Below, piece by piece: positions 19,691 to 30,763 of a stretch of DNA of 64,000 nt. The position numbers were made by a program, and so were the translations under genes. Under the pieces are notes generated by a model. The model had not been told where the DNA came from. It was given only the letters and a program-made list of their open reading frames with translations, and searched no databases. The stretch spans positions 372,001-436,000 of the forward strand of contig MU271152.1 in NCBI GenBank assembly GCA_021432605.1. The letters run 5' to 3'. Source of the DNA: Coniochaeta sp. PMI_546. Its lineage: Eukaryota; Ascomycota; Sordariomycetes; Coniochaetales; Coniochaetaceae. How positions within the stretch are numbered: the stretch's first letter is position 1; each line of letters opens with the position of its first letter.

Positions 19691-21738
19691 AGGTAAGGCA
19701 CTGACGCTTGGGTAACGTCTACTCGGTGGCAGTGCTACAAACACGGGACTGATACGAGAAGAGGCGCGTTTATTAGACCGGACCACCGGCGTGAACAGAC
19801 GGCGTGGCCGCCGTATGCCTGTCTAAATTTAGGTAACTCTAGGCCAGTCCTCTTAGGTTGTACCGGTATAAGGTACCTATCCACATGTCTCATAGCACAG
19901 TATCTCCCCTGAAGCTGCCCAAATTCCATCATTATCTTCGCGGCATACACAGTAGACAGAGAGTCTGACCGAGTAGCTGCAATCGACTTCTCAATTTGAC
20001 GAGTTTGATGGCCCAGACGAGCAACCAAATGGCCTTCGATAGTGGTTGGGGCGAGGAGTTTGCAACCTGCCAGAATGGCATAGAAATGTGTGCCGTGTGT
20101 CCCGAGCAGTAGTTACCCAGCAACTGAAAACGAGGTCGCGAGACGACGCGCTACGGGCATTTTTCAGCATTCCAGTACCAGACATTTCCTTCCTTATGGA
20201 TGATATCCGCCTCGGAACCACAGCACATGGCTAATCACCTACCAGGTTTTTGCAACGAGAGGGCAATATCTGCCCACCAGGGCCGGTCAAGCAGATGGGA
20301 ACGTTGACAAGACTTGCCATGGCTGATCATGGCTATAGCTATAGAGGAATCATTGTGCGTTTTGACAACCGACAGTTCGGTTCAGTTGCTTTATCATCAA
20401 TGCATGTCGCACGGTGACTCACGACAACCCGCAAGCCGTACCTCGGACAGGACGTTGCTGACAGTGCTTACCTCGAATGTGTCTCGCTTGTCGGTCCCTT
20501 GGTGCTGGTGACAAGTGTCAATAGATATGAGGAGGAACACTCCCCCCCAATGTGGCCAGTGTTGGTCGCAATTGCGACGAAAGATGTCGCTGTCCTGGCA
20601 AGAGCACTCCAGCGACAAAGGTCCCAACAAACTGAGGTGGTTTCGGGTCCGGTGGCCGGCCCGGCAGGGGTTTCCCTTCGAACAAGGTTGAGACCTTTGG
20701 ACGGGGCTCTGCTTTTGGTATCAAATATTGGCCTCAATATCAGCGTGACACATTGAGGCCAGGGACGGACTGCATTTTCCAGAGGCTTTTCCTGTGCAGC
20801 TTTCGTCAGTGCAGGTTGCCGTCGGAAATGCGGACCTGTTGATAATCGTTGAGGATTCACTTGCTGTTCACTCTTATGATTGTGAGTGGTCCTCATCGTG
20901 GATGTCTCCTTCCAAGGTGTCTCGTGGCCACAAGATCCCAAAAACTTTTTCCCTTAGGAGGTTACGTCGTGTTTCGACACTTATGAAGACAGGATTATCG
21001 CCGGCTAGCAAGCGTTGCCCTACCTAAATCGGAGTCCAGTGCCCCAGATATCACGGAGCCGGGCATCGGGCTAAGCAAGATGTGTCTGCTTGAGTCCGGT
21101 TGGGGTATGACTCTTGCTCAAGGAAAACCACTCCGATCTTGGTTCCTCCGGACCTCCGGTTCCACTTGGCGCGGACGGGATGGCGCATACCCCGCGTTAC
21201 TACCGAGAATTGAATTGACGACGCCCTCCGCATATCACCATAAGCCGCTGTTACGGTCTCGCGGTGTTTGGCCGGCCTTTGGCGGAAATGCCTGGCAAAA
21301 GTCCACTTGTTTGAATGTTGTAGCTGGTAATTCCGGTTGATGTACACCAGTTACTTACATACTGGCGTCGACACATATCAATAAGTACAACGAACAAAAG
21401 ACACCACCAATTGCGGAGGCACGCAGCAGCTACTCAGCGACATGTTGATGCTGTCAGTCGAAGATCGGCGTCCCAACATCTTGAGTAGCAGGCGATGTCG
21501 TTGCAACATGCAGGGCATTGGCAGGAATAACCTGGGGCCGTCGGGATTTGGGCTGGTGTGGGGTAATGGCCCGGCAATCGTCGCGGTTGATCAATTACCC
21601 CAGGAAGGCGCAAGTGAGACTCTCGCCGATCCTTGGCGCTAGCGATGTCCTACAGTACGATGACCGCGTGTGACTGTGACGCAAATGTTCGACAACCAGC
21701 TTTATTGGGGTTACAATAACCTAGAAGTAGGCGGGGGT

Positions 21739-21756
21739 CCCCTCCATATTATATAT
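21739..21756 (+). promoter_or_regulatory. STRE-like CCCCT and TATA box of the permease gene
   Basis: CCCCT at 21739-21743 is followed by TATATAT at 21750-21756, 114 bases before the permease ATG. The TATA position is plausible; the stress-element reading is based on the motif alone. Confidence 0.45.
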
Positions 21757-21869
21757 GCCTTGTCGCTCGTCTTTTCTAGTATATGCCGGACCAGTCTCCA
21801 TTTGTTTCGTCGCGACGCGCTCACTATCTCGTTCAACTTACATGACGGTTCTGCTCACTCCTGTGCAAC

Positions 21870-23499
21870 ATGTCTGAACACCACGGGATCGGCGCTTCTA
21901 AGCGCGACGTGCAACAGGATGAGGGTGCTGGCGAGGCATATGTTGCCGATGCGCAATCCGGACGACTCGCTGGAGAGCTGGATGAGGCAACAGAGAGACG
22001 CGTGAGGAGGAAGCTTGACCGAGTGGTCGTTTCACTCACATTCACTGCATACCTCTTCGCCTTCCTCGATAGGTCAAACATAGGCAATGCAGAGACGGCG
22101 GGCATGGGTGCTGCACTCGGGTTTGACGATCCGCATTATCAGGTTGGTGTTTCCTCACATGAGATAAATCAGATATTGCTGACACCTCACTTCTCGAACT
22201 TAGTGGCTCCTTACAATATTCTACATACCATATAGTGAGTATTTGTGCTAGGTAATAAGATTGGCCGTTTACTTACACAAGCGTCTCGTAGTCGTTTTCG
22301 AATGGCTTGCCATCATGTGGAAGATTGTGCCGCCTCACATCTGGGCCTTCGTTACAATCCTGACGTGGGGCCTAGCAGCGACTCTGCAGGCCGCAGCTTT
22401 CAACTGGCAAGGGTTGATGGTTTGTCGCTTCTTCCTAGCCATGGCTGAGGCCGCATTTGCCCCCGGCGTACCCTATCTGCTCAGCTTTTTCTATCGCAGA
22501 CAGGAGCTCGGTTTGCGGTGCGGTATCTTTCTGTCTGCCGCGCCGCTGGCGACAACTTTCGCAGGTGCTCTGGCATACGGCATCACATCTGGCCATCCAT
22601 CGATTGCGAACTGGCGACTACTATTCCTGGTCGAAGGACTGCCCACAGTCATATTCGCTTTCGTCGTCTTCAGGTACCTGCCTGACTCTCCCGACACCGC
22701 CAGGTTTCTCACCGAGGAGGAGAAGCAGGTCGCCAAGGCCCGAGCCATCCTGCAAACCGGCATGGAAGGGACAGAGCGCATCGGCACCAAGGTCCATCTG
22801 AGCGACATCCTGTCAGCGTTCAGGAGCCCGCAGACGCTTATCATGCCGCTCATGTACTTCAGCTGCAACGTCTCTTTCGCTTCACTGCCCGTGTTTCTTC
22901 CAGCCATCCTGACCACAATGGGATTTACCAGCATCAACGCCCAGGGCCTGACCGCACCACCGTACTTCCTCTCCTTCCTCGTGTGCATAGGAACGACCTA
23001 TATCGCTGACAGAACCCAACAACGCGGGCTCATGATCATGGGTCTATCAATAATGGGCGGCGTGGGTTACGTCCTTCTCGCCACAGTCAAGTCGGTCGGC
23101 GTGCGGTACCTCGGAGTCTTCCTCGCTGCCGCGGGCGTGTTCCCTGCCATCGCCAATATCCTGCCCTGGGTGCTGAATAACCAAGGCACCGACACCAAGA
23201 GGGGCGTCGGTATCGCGATGCTCAACATCATCGGGCAGTGCGGGCCGCTGCTCGGTACGCGCATCTTCCCCGTGACCGAGAAGCCCTATTATGTGAAGGG
23301 CATGTCGATCTGTGCCGGTTTCATGTTCTTCAACGCAATCCTGGCGTTCTTGTTGAGGAGTTACTTTGCCTGGGAGAATAGGAGGTTGGCCGAGGCTGAG
23401 AGGGCGCAGGCTGTTGCGTCAGGTACGGAGGAGAAGTTGGAGATTCGGAGACTACCTACTGAGATTGAGGGTGTTACTGGTTATCGGTTTGTGCTTTGA
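21870..23499 (+). CDS. MFS permease, Dal5-like anion:cation symporter family
   Basis: Three exons, 21870-22142, 22204-22234 (31 bases) and 22292-23499, give 503 residues. The small middle exon supplies WLLTIFYIPY, which joins to IVFEWLAIMWK and so restores the family signature. The N-terminus is hydrophilic; helix 1 begins at VVVSLTFTAYLFAFLDRSNIGNA, the diagnostic start of this MFS branch. Later signatures are RFFLAMAEAAFAPGVPYLLS, GALAYGI, WRLLFLVEGLPTV and the C-terminal WVLNNQGTDTKRGVGIAM. Relatives (Dal5, Tna1, Vht1, Seo1) import allantoate, nicotinate, biotin or small peptides; the substrate here cannot be read from sequence. About 12 membrane helices. It lies 0.9 kb upstream of a 2-oxoglutarate oxygenase gene in the same orientation. 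Confidence 0.9.
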
Positions 23500-24358
23500 C
23501 AGTGCCTTGCACCATCAGATGCGAAATCATTCTCGGGTCGTTTGGGAATGGATCTTGACCAAGCACATGGCGCACCCACAGTTGTTGACATTGCACGCAT
23601 GTTGTTCGACTGCCATGGCTGAGCATCATATGGTCTAATGGTCTGTATATGCAGCAGCATTTGAGGACTCTACGAGTATCTCGTCGTCTGACCTGGACAG
23701 TGAGCTCTCAATCGATATTAACATTAGCATGTCGAGTTCTAGTCAGTAGCATTTCGGCATTTCAGACAATGTATCTCTAAGAACGGAGTCTTTGTCTGGT
23801 ATGCTTCTCGCATCTCCCCTAGATATTAACAGCGAGACGGCGACATGGTAGTGGTTCTGTGGTTCTTGGTGTTTTTGACACAAATCATTCAGCTATTGAG
23901 CAGCCCAAAGCAGCATCGCGCCTTGGCTGGCCAATAAGTGGGCAGAACGATAGGCCATCGGCGGGCTCCGAGTCCATCGATGGACCACTGCATCCTTTCC
24001 CGAACGGAGTACCAGCGGATTGATACGCGGACGATTGGTGTCGGACCTCACGCCGCTGTCCTCCCGACAGGCTGGAGCGCGGGCCGCGAACCTCATGGGC
24101 TATCGCATGCTGCACCCCGCATGATTTAGATAAGCTACCAGAAAGAGTCCCTCGCTATCATGTCGTCTGCATGTGTGACTGCAGGTTTACCATTTACTTA
24201 TAGACGTGTTGGCTTCACCCAGCATGATTCGACATTCTTGAAACCAACTTACGACTGGACTCAACTTCAACTTCAGCTCCGTGGACAACCTGCCTCAAGA
24301 CTCATGACCCAAGCCTCATCCGAGCACACCATCATCTCAATAACGAACAACACTCACC
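23500..24358. other. Intergenic, permease to oxygenase
   Basis: 3' region of the permease gene and promoter of the oxygenase gene. The last 100 bases are rich in CAAC/TCAA and pyrimidines, typical of a fungal leader. No gene is seen. Confidence 0.55.
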
Positions 24359-25494
24359 ATGACTGTCGACAAGTCAGCCCCCTTCACTATCCCAACTATA
24401 GATATCTCCCCATATCTTCAAGACCCCAGCTCCCCTGAGGCCAAGAAGATCATCGAGGATGTTCGGAATGCGTGCATGACCACAGGTTTCTTCTCACTGG
24501 TCGGGCACGGCATATCCAAGGAGCTGCAAGAACGAGTCTTCAACGCCTCCAAAGCCTTCTTCGCTCTGCCCCTGGAAGAGAAGAGGAAACTGTCTGCGCC
24601 ACCACTCCTCAACAGGGGTTACGAGCAAATCGGCTCGCAGGCACTGCAGGAGGACACCAAGCCGGATATGAAGGAGGTGAGGGCCAGCCCTCCTGTTCAC
24701 CTCATAGCAAGCATTTGTGGATGCTAAACTAGCGCTTCAGGGATTTTATATCGGCATGCACGTCTCCAACGACGACATCCAAGCAAAACTCCACCCAGAG
24801 ATGGTGGGCGAGAACATCTTCCCTCCCCAGCTGCCCGCAGAAGTCATGAAGGAGCCCACTGAGCAGTACTACAAGGAAGTGTTTGAGGTCGGCTGCAAGG
24901 TGATGGAGATCCTGGCCAAGGGCCTCCCCTACGGCGACGACATCTTCAAGGAATTCCTCTCCGACAACCCCATCTGCGCCCTCAGGCTGCTGCACTACCC
25001 GCCTCAAGTCGAGAGCGACGAGAAGCAACTCGGCGCAGGCGCCCATACTGATTTTGGTGGGTTCTTTTCTATCATTATTATTTTTCTCTCTTTGCTCTAG
25101 GGTCCCTTCTGTTGGCGCCGAACTAATATCAAGCAAAGGCGCAATAACCCTCCTCCTCCAAGACGACGCCGGCGGCCTCGAGGTGCTCAACAACGAGACG
25201 GGCGATTGGGTGCCCGTCGAGCCCAACGCCGACGCCTACGTCGTCAACATTGGCGACATGCTGGCCATGTGGACCAAGAACATCTACAAGAGCAACACGC
25301 ACCGCGTCATCAACAAGAGCACCAAGGACAGGTACTCGCTGCCCTTCTTCTTTGACGGGGCTCCCGATGTCAAGCTCGCGCCGTTTGACGGCAGCGAGCC
25401 GGTCGGCGGCAAGGTGTTGACTGTGGAGGAGCATATGCTTGAGAGGTTTGGGACGACTTATGGGCGTGCAAAGGTTGAGGTGGCCGGTGCTTAG
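24359..25494 (+). CDS. 2-oxoglutarate/Fe(II)-dependent oxygenase, isopenicillin-N-synthase-like
   Basis: Three exons, 24359-24676, 24741-25056 and 25139-25494 (introns 64 and 82 bases), give 329 residues. The N-terminal DIOX_N domain starts IPTIDISPYL and includes GFFSLVGHGISKEL. The Fe(II) triad is H208 and D210 in GAHTDFG and H266 in SNTHRV; R276-Y-S278 is the RxS pair that holds 2-oxoglutarate. The second junction lies inside the HTDFG motif and is restored exactly by the chosen sites. Such enzymes hydroxylate, desaturate or cyclise small molecules; the family also includes gibberellin and flavonoid oxidases and fungal secondary-metabolism enzymes. The substrate is unknown. Neighbours are a small-molecule permease upstream and a kinase-fold protein downstream, all on the plus strand, which may hint at a small catabolic or tailoring group. 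Confidence 0.92.
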
Positions 25495-26458
25495 CTTTTT
25501 GTAGGGAATTTGGCAATTTGTCGTATCATTTGTTATATGAAGCGTAATCATCAATGACAGCGGAGGCATTTTTTCTGTCAGGATCGTTGAGAGGCTTGTG
25601 AAAGCATGCTCTCTTGTCCAGGGCCAACGATGCAACTGGAAACATAACGCCGTGTCGAACCAACCCAACCGCTTCAGGAGAATGCGTCCGACAATCGAGA
25701 ACGACTGGCTGACCAAAATTTTCGGATGATCCTCCAGATCGCATGAAACAGATCGGATGAACGTGAGCCTCATCGGATCTTCATTCTGAGACATGTACCG
25801 CATCATTACACGGAGGCTGATCGACTTCGAACCTCGGCAGAGATATAAACAGAATAGAGATTAATCCTACCAAAGATCGGCACGTGTTTGTTAGACGGTG
25901 CTGCCCAAGGGTGCCAATTCAAGTCGAACCTCTGAGAAGTGATTAAAGAGTTGAGGGAGTCGTAGACCATCGTCTAGCTAGTGAAGCAAATCGTTAAATC
26001 TTCAAGAGAGCACACAGCATAGAGTAAGACATGGTCGTTCACAGTGTCCGGGTATAAGCCGTCATATCATGACCAGACACCTCATTCTTACACTTGTTTA
26101 GCCGCGCCCAATTTACCAAGCTGCTGGAGCCGAGTCCGTCAAACCCAGATATCCAAATATTGCATCCCACGCATTGGAACCTCCCAGGTCCTCCTTGCTG
26201 TTGGTACGGTTATTCTCCAATAATGGGATCCGACACCTGCGCAGTCGAGTTGTCACTCATCCGAACCGAATATTTGCACATGTGGCTCTTGGTCGATCAG
26301 CTCGAGCCGTAATGAAGGGAGCTTTACCATCGGCGTTCATGCAAATAAATACATAAGTTAGGAGTCATGGATTGTATCACAATAGATTTCCTCGTACTCT
26401 CCGCTTTGGCCGTTGCTGGCCATGTTATCAGAGGTCAGGACACTAATCCTATACTTCA
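25495..26458. other. Intergenic, oxygenase to APH-fold gene
   Basis: No gene is supported. A minus-strand open frame overlapping the oxygenase 3' end is a shadow without domains. Confidence 0.5.
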
Positions 26459-27322
26459 ATGTCTTCTAGTCCTCATGACTCGTCCACTATGGCAGACACG
26501 GACACTCCAGACGGGACTTCCCCAAACGCATGTCGCAATATCGCCATAGAGAAACGACCATCTCTATCACAGATGAAGAAGCATCGAAAGCTCGGGAACA
26601 ACAAGAAGTTCTCGCACATTTACCACATCTCAGCAGACACAGTCGCCAAGACAGGACCTTCAGTCACACCAGCTGAAGCGTCGGCCATGCGGCTGGCCAG
26701 AGAAAAAGGCGTCCCCGTACCATCGATTTTGGACGTCTATCAGGACCCAGAGACCACTTGGTGGGTGATACTGATGTCAAAAGTCAACGGTGACTCCCTC
26801 GATATCCAATGGGATGTGCTCACCGAGCAGGACAAGGAATCCATCATCCAGTCCCTCAAGCCGATAACAGAAAGGCTGCGCTCGGGGAAAACAAGCCGCT
26901 GCATCGGCTCCGTCGACATGACAGGTATCACCGACGCCCTTTTCCTGTCCCGGTACTCCGGACCGTTCGTCAACGAGGCCGAGTTCACCGCCGGTCTGAT
27001 ACAATCGCTGTCTGCCCGACAGGAAGGGGCCTGGATGCAGCTCCTCTCGCAGCTGCTGATGTCGATGCCCTGTCATGGAGACGAGAGTATCTTTACTCAC
27101 GGCAGGCTCAATCCGCAGAACATCTTGGTACGTGATGGCGAGGTGGTCGCTATTCTGGACTGGGGCGAGGCGGGCTATTATCCGAGATACTGGGAGACTG
27201 TCAAGGCTTGTTTCTGGCATGCGGATGTCGAGTTCTTCTTGGGGGCTTTGGGCGGTGGAGTGCTTGATGCTTGGCCGAATGAGTTGAGTCTCATGTTGCA
27301 TGTTCGGGATATTGTCTTTTGA
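26459..27322 (+). CDS. APH/choline-kinase-fold protein with altered catalytic motif
   Basis: Single exon, 287 residues, ATG at 26459 (another ATG at codon 11). The fold of the aminoglycoside phosphotransferase family is clear: a lysine in TVAKTG (K64), the hinge VILMSKVNGDSL near 102-113, the catalytic-loop equivalent THGRLNPQNILV at 213-224, and ILDWGEAGYYP at 232-242. In active members the loop is HGD; here the position after HG is R216, so the catalytic aspartate is missing, while the metal-binding N221 and D234 remain. It is therefore either a pseudokinase or a variant using another base. Fungal genomes carry many such genes of unknown substrate. It lies downstream of the oxygenase, on the same strand. 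Confidence 0.85.
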   Translation: MSSSPHDSSTMADTDTPDGTSPNACRNIAIEKRPSLSQMKKHRKLGNNKKFSHIYHISADTVAKTGPSVTPAEASAMRLAREKGVPVPSILDVYQDPETTWWVILMSKVNGDSLDIQWDVLTEQDKESIIQSLKPITERLRSGKTSRCIGSVDMTGITDALFLSRYSGPFVNEAEFTAGLIQSLSARQEGAWMQLLSQLLMSMPCHGDESIFTHGRLNPQNILVRDGEVVAILDWGEAGYYPRYWETVKACFWHADVEFFLGALGGGVLDAWPNELSLMLHVRDIVF

Positions 27323-29099
27323 GCAGCTGAAGCGTAATTCATAAGGCAGTTGGCGGGTGTTAGATATTGATGTATCGTCAAGTTCTCGTGGTTGTTTCTC
27401 AACAATTGCTGGGTCATACTGAGGCGAAGCCAGGTCAGTCAATTGGTCTATAAGTACACTCAACATTCAGTATTCGTTAGGACTGATGCCATCCGTGATA
27501 AGTTGAGAGACTCGATGGTGCTTCCTTAGCCATGCATGACATGTCCTGAAAGCACAGAGCATGCGGAAGAGTGATCCAGTCCTTTGCAGCTGCAGTGACG
27601 CCCGACACCAGCTAACTAAGCCGCTGACGTGGGTTCGAGGCCGGCCTTGTACGGGGAAGTACAACATCTGACAAGGCTGTGCTATTGTGCATTAGTATCC
27701 AGCGCCTTTGACGCCTCATGCTCAGCGACGATATCCAAAGCAGCGTCACTTGGCTTTAGGGCATACAGCCCACGCTGGCGGTCTCGTGGCACACATTCAG
27801 GGGATCCAGAGAGCTCAGTACCTAGCAGGCCAGACGAGGACAGACTGTGAGAGAATCTGTGCTGGACGACACAAGATGCGGAATGGAACAGAGCGCCGTG
27901 CGTCCGCACCGGCAAAACGAGCGTACTGTCGTGGAGGCAGTTTTTAGTCGCAGACACGATTCCATCAGATCGCCCAGTCGTGTGCTTGTATAACGCTGGA
28001 TCCCTACTTTTTGAGCTTAACTATCGAGTTGCACCTTTATCGAGAGATTGTAATAGACCCCTCACGGGATATGTGTGGTTGTGGTACCATGTATCAAGAA
28101 GCAAATACAGGCATTTCCTCCACAGCACAGCAGTTCGACTTCGAGGTGTAGAGGCAACTGGCATGCCAGCAGAATCGAAGGAACAAAGCCAGCAGGCCGT
28201 ATTGTTCATTCCGGCATTTATACACGAGAGTTGGAATGGTTGAGTTCAAGAGTCTCAGTCAGACCCGTGATGCACAAATAAGCTCTCCCGTGTCTGCACC
28301 AAGTACCCGTGAGCCTTGGCCAGATACTGTGGTCGTTGCAGGAACACAGTGCGGGGTTTGACTATCGTTTTGGAGCGTATTTTAGGCGGCAACGGCGCTC
28401 TCGCAGTCGTCGTAACCCATTGAGAGTGTAGCCGTTAACGGCACCAGTCAGTGCCACACGGTACCTTGCATACTGTGGCATCACAGTGTGGAGGCGAAAG
28501 TCGAGGAATTTTTCTCTCTTCGTTCTTCGTCCTTAGCCGGGGGAAGAATGGCATCAGTGCCAGTCCATTGACGCAAAAGATGATATGACATCGCTCCCGC
28601 ACGTACTCGCCCGTCATGATTCTCTGACGTCCACCAGTCCTCTGTGAGGATATCCACAACCTACATAGTATACACAACCATCCTCATCGTTCTCCAGTCA
28701 CAATCGGCCTTGCCGCGCTTTTTTAGCTTGCTAGACTTTGGTGACCCGCCTTGTTTCGGTACCCACCATTGACGTCCGCTTGAAATTCGCGACTCCCGCC
28801 ATCACGACAAATTTGCGGGAGACTTTGTTTCGGAATACTTAGTTTGCTTCCGGCTAAAGCAGATCTACAGTACCTCTAGATCATCAAGGCAACACAAGCC
28901 CGCCCAGCTGCGTCCTGTTTGCTAGACATCACGACTGTCGCGCCATCTGTACCGGTATCTTCAGCCAAACGCCGGTTGCGGATAAGTCCAGAACTTTTGC
29001 CGAGGCTGTGACCATCCTTTCAGCCTTGCTAGAATCCCCAGCCTTTCGGCTTGTCCCGGACTCGGTATACACCAGATACCACACTCTCAAGACATCAAC
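27323..29099. other. 1.8 kb upstream of PRPP synthetase
   Basis: No gene is supported. A GGTTCGAGGCC string near 27631 resembles a tRNA B box, but no tRNA fold surrounds it. The last 150 bases are leader-like. Confidence 0.5.
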
Positions 29100-30763
29100 A
29101 TGGTTAAGAACATTGTTGTACTTGGCGGTAACTCGCATCCGGAGTTGGTCGAACGGATCTGTGCATCTCTCGGACTCTCACCATGCAACCGCATCCTCAC
29201 CAAATTCTCTGGCGGCGAGACTCGGTGTGAAGTGCAAGACTCTGTGCGTGGCAAGGATGTATACATCATTCAGACAGGCGCTGGCAAAGTGAATGATGTC
29301 TTGATGGATTTGTTGATCATGATCTCAGCCTTGAAGACAGGTGCGGACCCCGACAACCTGATCATGGACTTTGCTGATTCCCCCAGGATCTGCAAGAAGA
29401 GTTACGGCTGTCTTGCCTCTATTCCCCTACTCTCGGCAGCCTGATGTGCCCTACAAGAAGGCTGGTGCTCCGATGTCCAGGGTAGGACCGGATTTCAGCG
29501 TTCCTCCCACACCTGGTCCCGGTATTGCCAGGAGCGCGGGCCTGGACAACGGCACAGATATGTCCGGGCTGATGAGCAAGGTTTCCCTGGCTGATAAGAG
29601 CACCGATGGCGGAAGCCCTGTCAAGAAGTCAGCACCTAACGGTATCAATGGCGCGCAGTCACGTCCAGGCACCAGTGGGCCTGGTTCGCCGCTCACAAGG
29701 ACTTTCACGACGCATAATTATGAAAATCCAGCGCTCGTCTCTACTTTCCAGGCGAAGCCGGGTTACAAGCAATGGGTGGCACAGGCCGGTACCCTCGTTG
29801 CGGACTTGCTGACCTGCGCTGGCGCTGATCACATCGTATGCTTCTCCTCCCGTTGTTCTGGATTTGTTTCTTGAGTGAGGCGTCATGCTAACAGTGTCTA
29901 GATCACCCTGTACGTACACTTCCAACAAGTCGTCAGTTCTCGGTGGACGAAGGAAAACCCGTTATGCGAGACAATGGACGTGCAACATGGTGTGACTGAC
30001 TACTGACCTGAATCCGTTAGTGATCTTCATGACAGCCAATATCAAGGCTTCTTCGATGTTCCAGTAGACAACCTTTACGCCAAGGGTCTCTTGCAGCGGT
30101 ATATCACTCTTAACATTCCCAATTACAAGGATGCCGTCATTGTCAGCCCGGACGCTGGAGGCGCCAAGCGTGCGTCTGCTATCGCTGATTCCTTGGGTAT
30201 GATCCCTCTCCCCCTTGACGGCCGGGCAGTCCGTGGGTGCTGACATCTAGCATAGGCCTGAGCTTCTCTCTCATCCATAAGGTAAGCAGCAAAGCGCGTT
30301 CGGCACTACCAAGACTCTAACATGTTCAGGAACGCCGCCCGACCAAAATCACCGACCGCCAGAGCGCGAGTATGATCCTTGTGGGTGACGTATCAGATCG
30401 CGTTTGCATATTGATTGATGATCTCATCGACACCGGAAACACTGTAGGCCTTTCAGTACCTCCACAGCCTTTGCGGTGAACTAACGTTGCTAGATTGTCC
30501 GTGCTGCTAAACTGCTCAAGAAAGAGGGCGCCACGCACGTTTACGCACTCGTTACTCACGGCGTACTCAGCGGAGACGCCCCCGAGCGGATTAGGAACAG
30601 TTGCATCGACAAGCTTGTCACCACCAACAGCGTGCCGCAAGATGAGAACAAGGCCCAGCTCGGCCCGAAGCTAGACGTACTAGACGTCTCCCAGGTTATC
30701 GCCGAGGCTATCCGACGCTCTCATCATGGCGAGTCGTTGAGCGCCCTGTTCGCCTATAACTAG
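29100..30763 (+). CDS. Ribose-phosphate pyrophosphokinase (PRPP synthetase), Prs1-like with insertion
   Basis: Seven exons: 29100-29340, 29387-29835, 29902-29909, 30021-30196, 30256-30281, 30330-30443 and 30494-30763, giving 427 residues. Exon 3 is only 8 bases; with it the protein reads [23 protein letters not shown], the conserved metal/ATP region, and without it the frame breaks. The PRPP-binding loop is [13 protein letters not shown]. The enzyme makes PRPP from ribose-5-phosphate and ATP for purine, pyrimidine, His, Trp and NAD synthesis. After PYKK near residue 120 there is an insertion of roughly 100 residues, rich in Pro/Gly/Ser, before NPALVSTFQ. Yeast Prs1 also has a non-homologous insert and is likewise 427 long, and yeast Prs1 and Prs5 inserts are linked to cell-wall integrity signalling. 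Intron 1 is short (46 bases). Confidence 0.93.
29902..29909 (+). other. 8-base micro-exon of PRPP synthetase gene
   Basis: Sequence ATCACCCT between a GTCTAG acceptor and a GTACGT donor. It encodes I-T and the first two bases of L in the conserved ITLDLH motif. Confidence 0.8.

Larger units (their letters stand above)
17950..21869. other. 3.9 kb non-coding stretch
   Basis: No convincing gene in nearly 4 kb. Frames are short, mostly lack ATG starts and show no domains. Visible features are the TATA element of the CRH gene, AGGTACCT palindromes at 19681-19690 and 19871-19878, and a TATA element before the permease gene. It may hold an unspliced non-coding RNA or a decayed element, but I see no terminal repeats. 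Confidence 0.5.

Noticed and set aside
20333-20346. CTATAGCTATAG palindrome
   Set aside because: A single 12-base palindrome of simple composition, not repeated and not near a start site.
27625-27650. tRNA B-box-like string
   Set aside because: No A box, acceptor stem or anticodon arm could be drawn around it.
29341-29444. Apparent frameshift early in the PRPP synthetase gene
   Set aside because: The frame break is explained by a 46-base intron with GTGCGG donor and CCCCAG acceptor; the joined protein matches the family.
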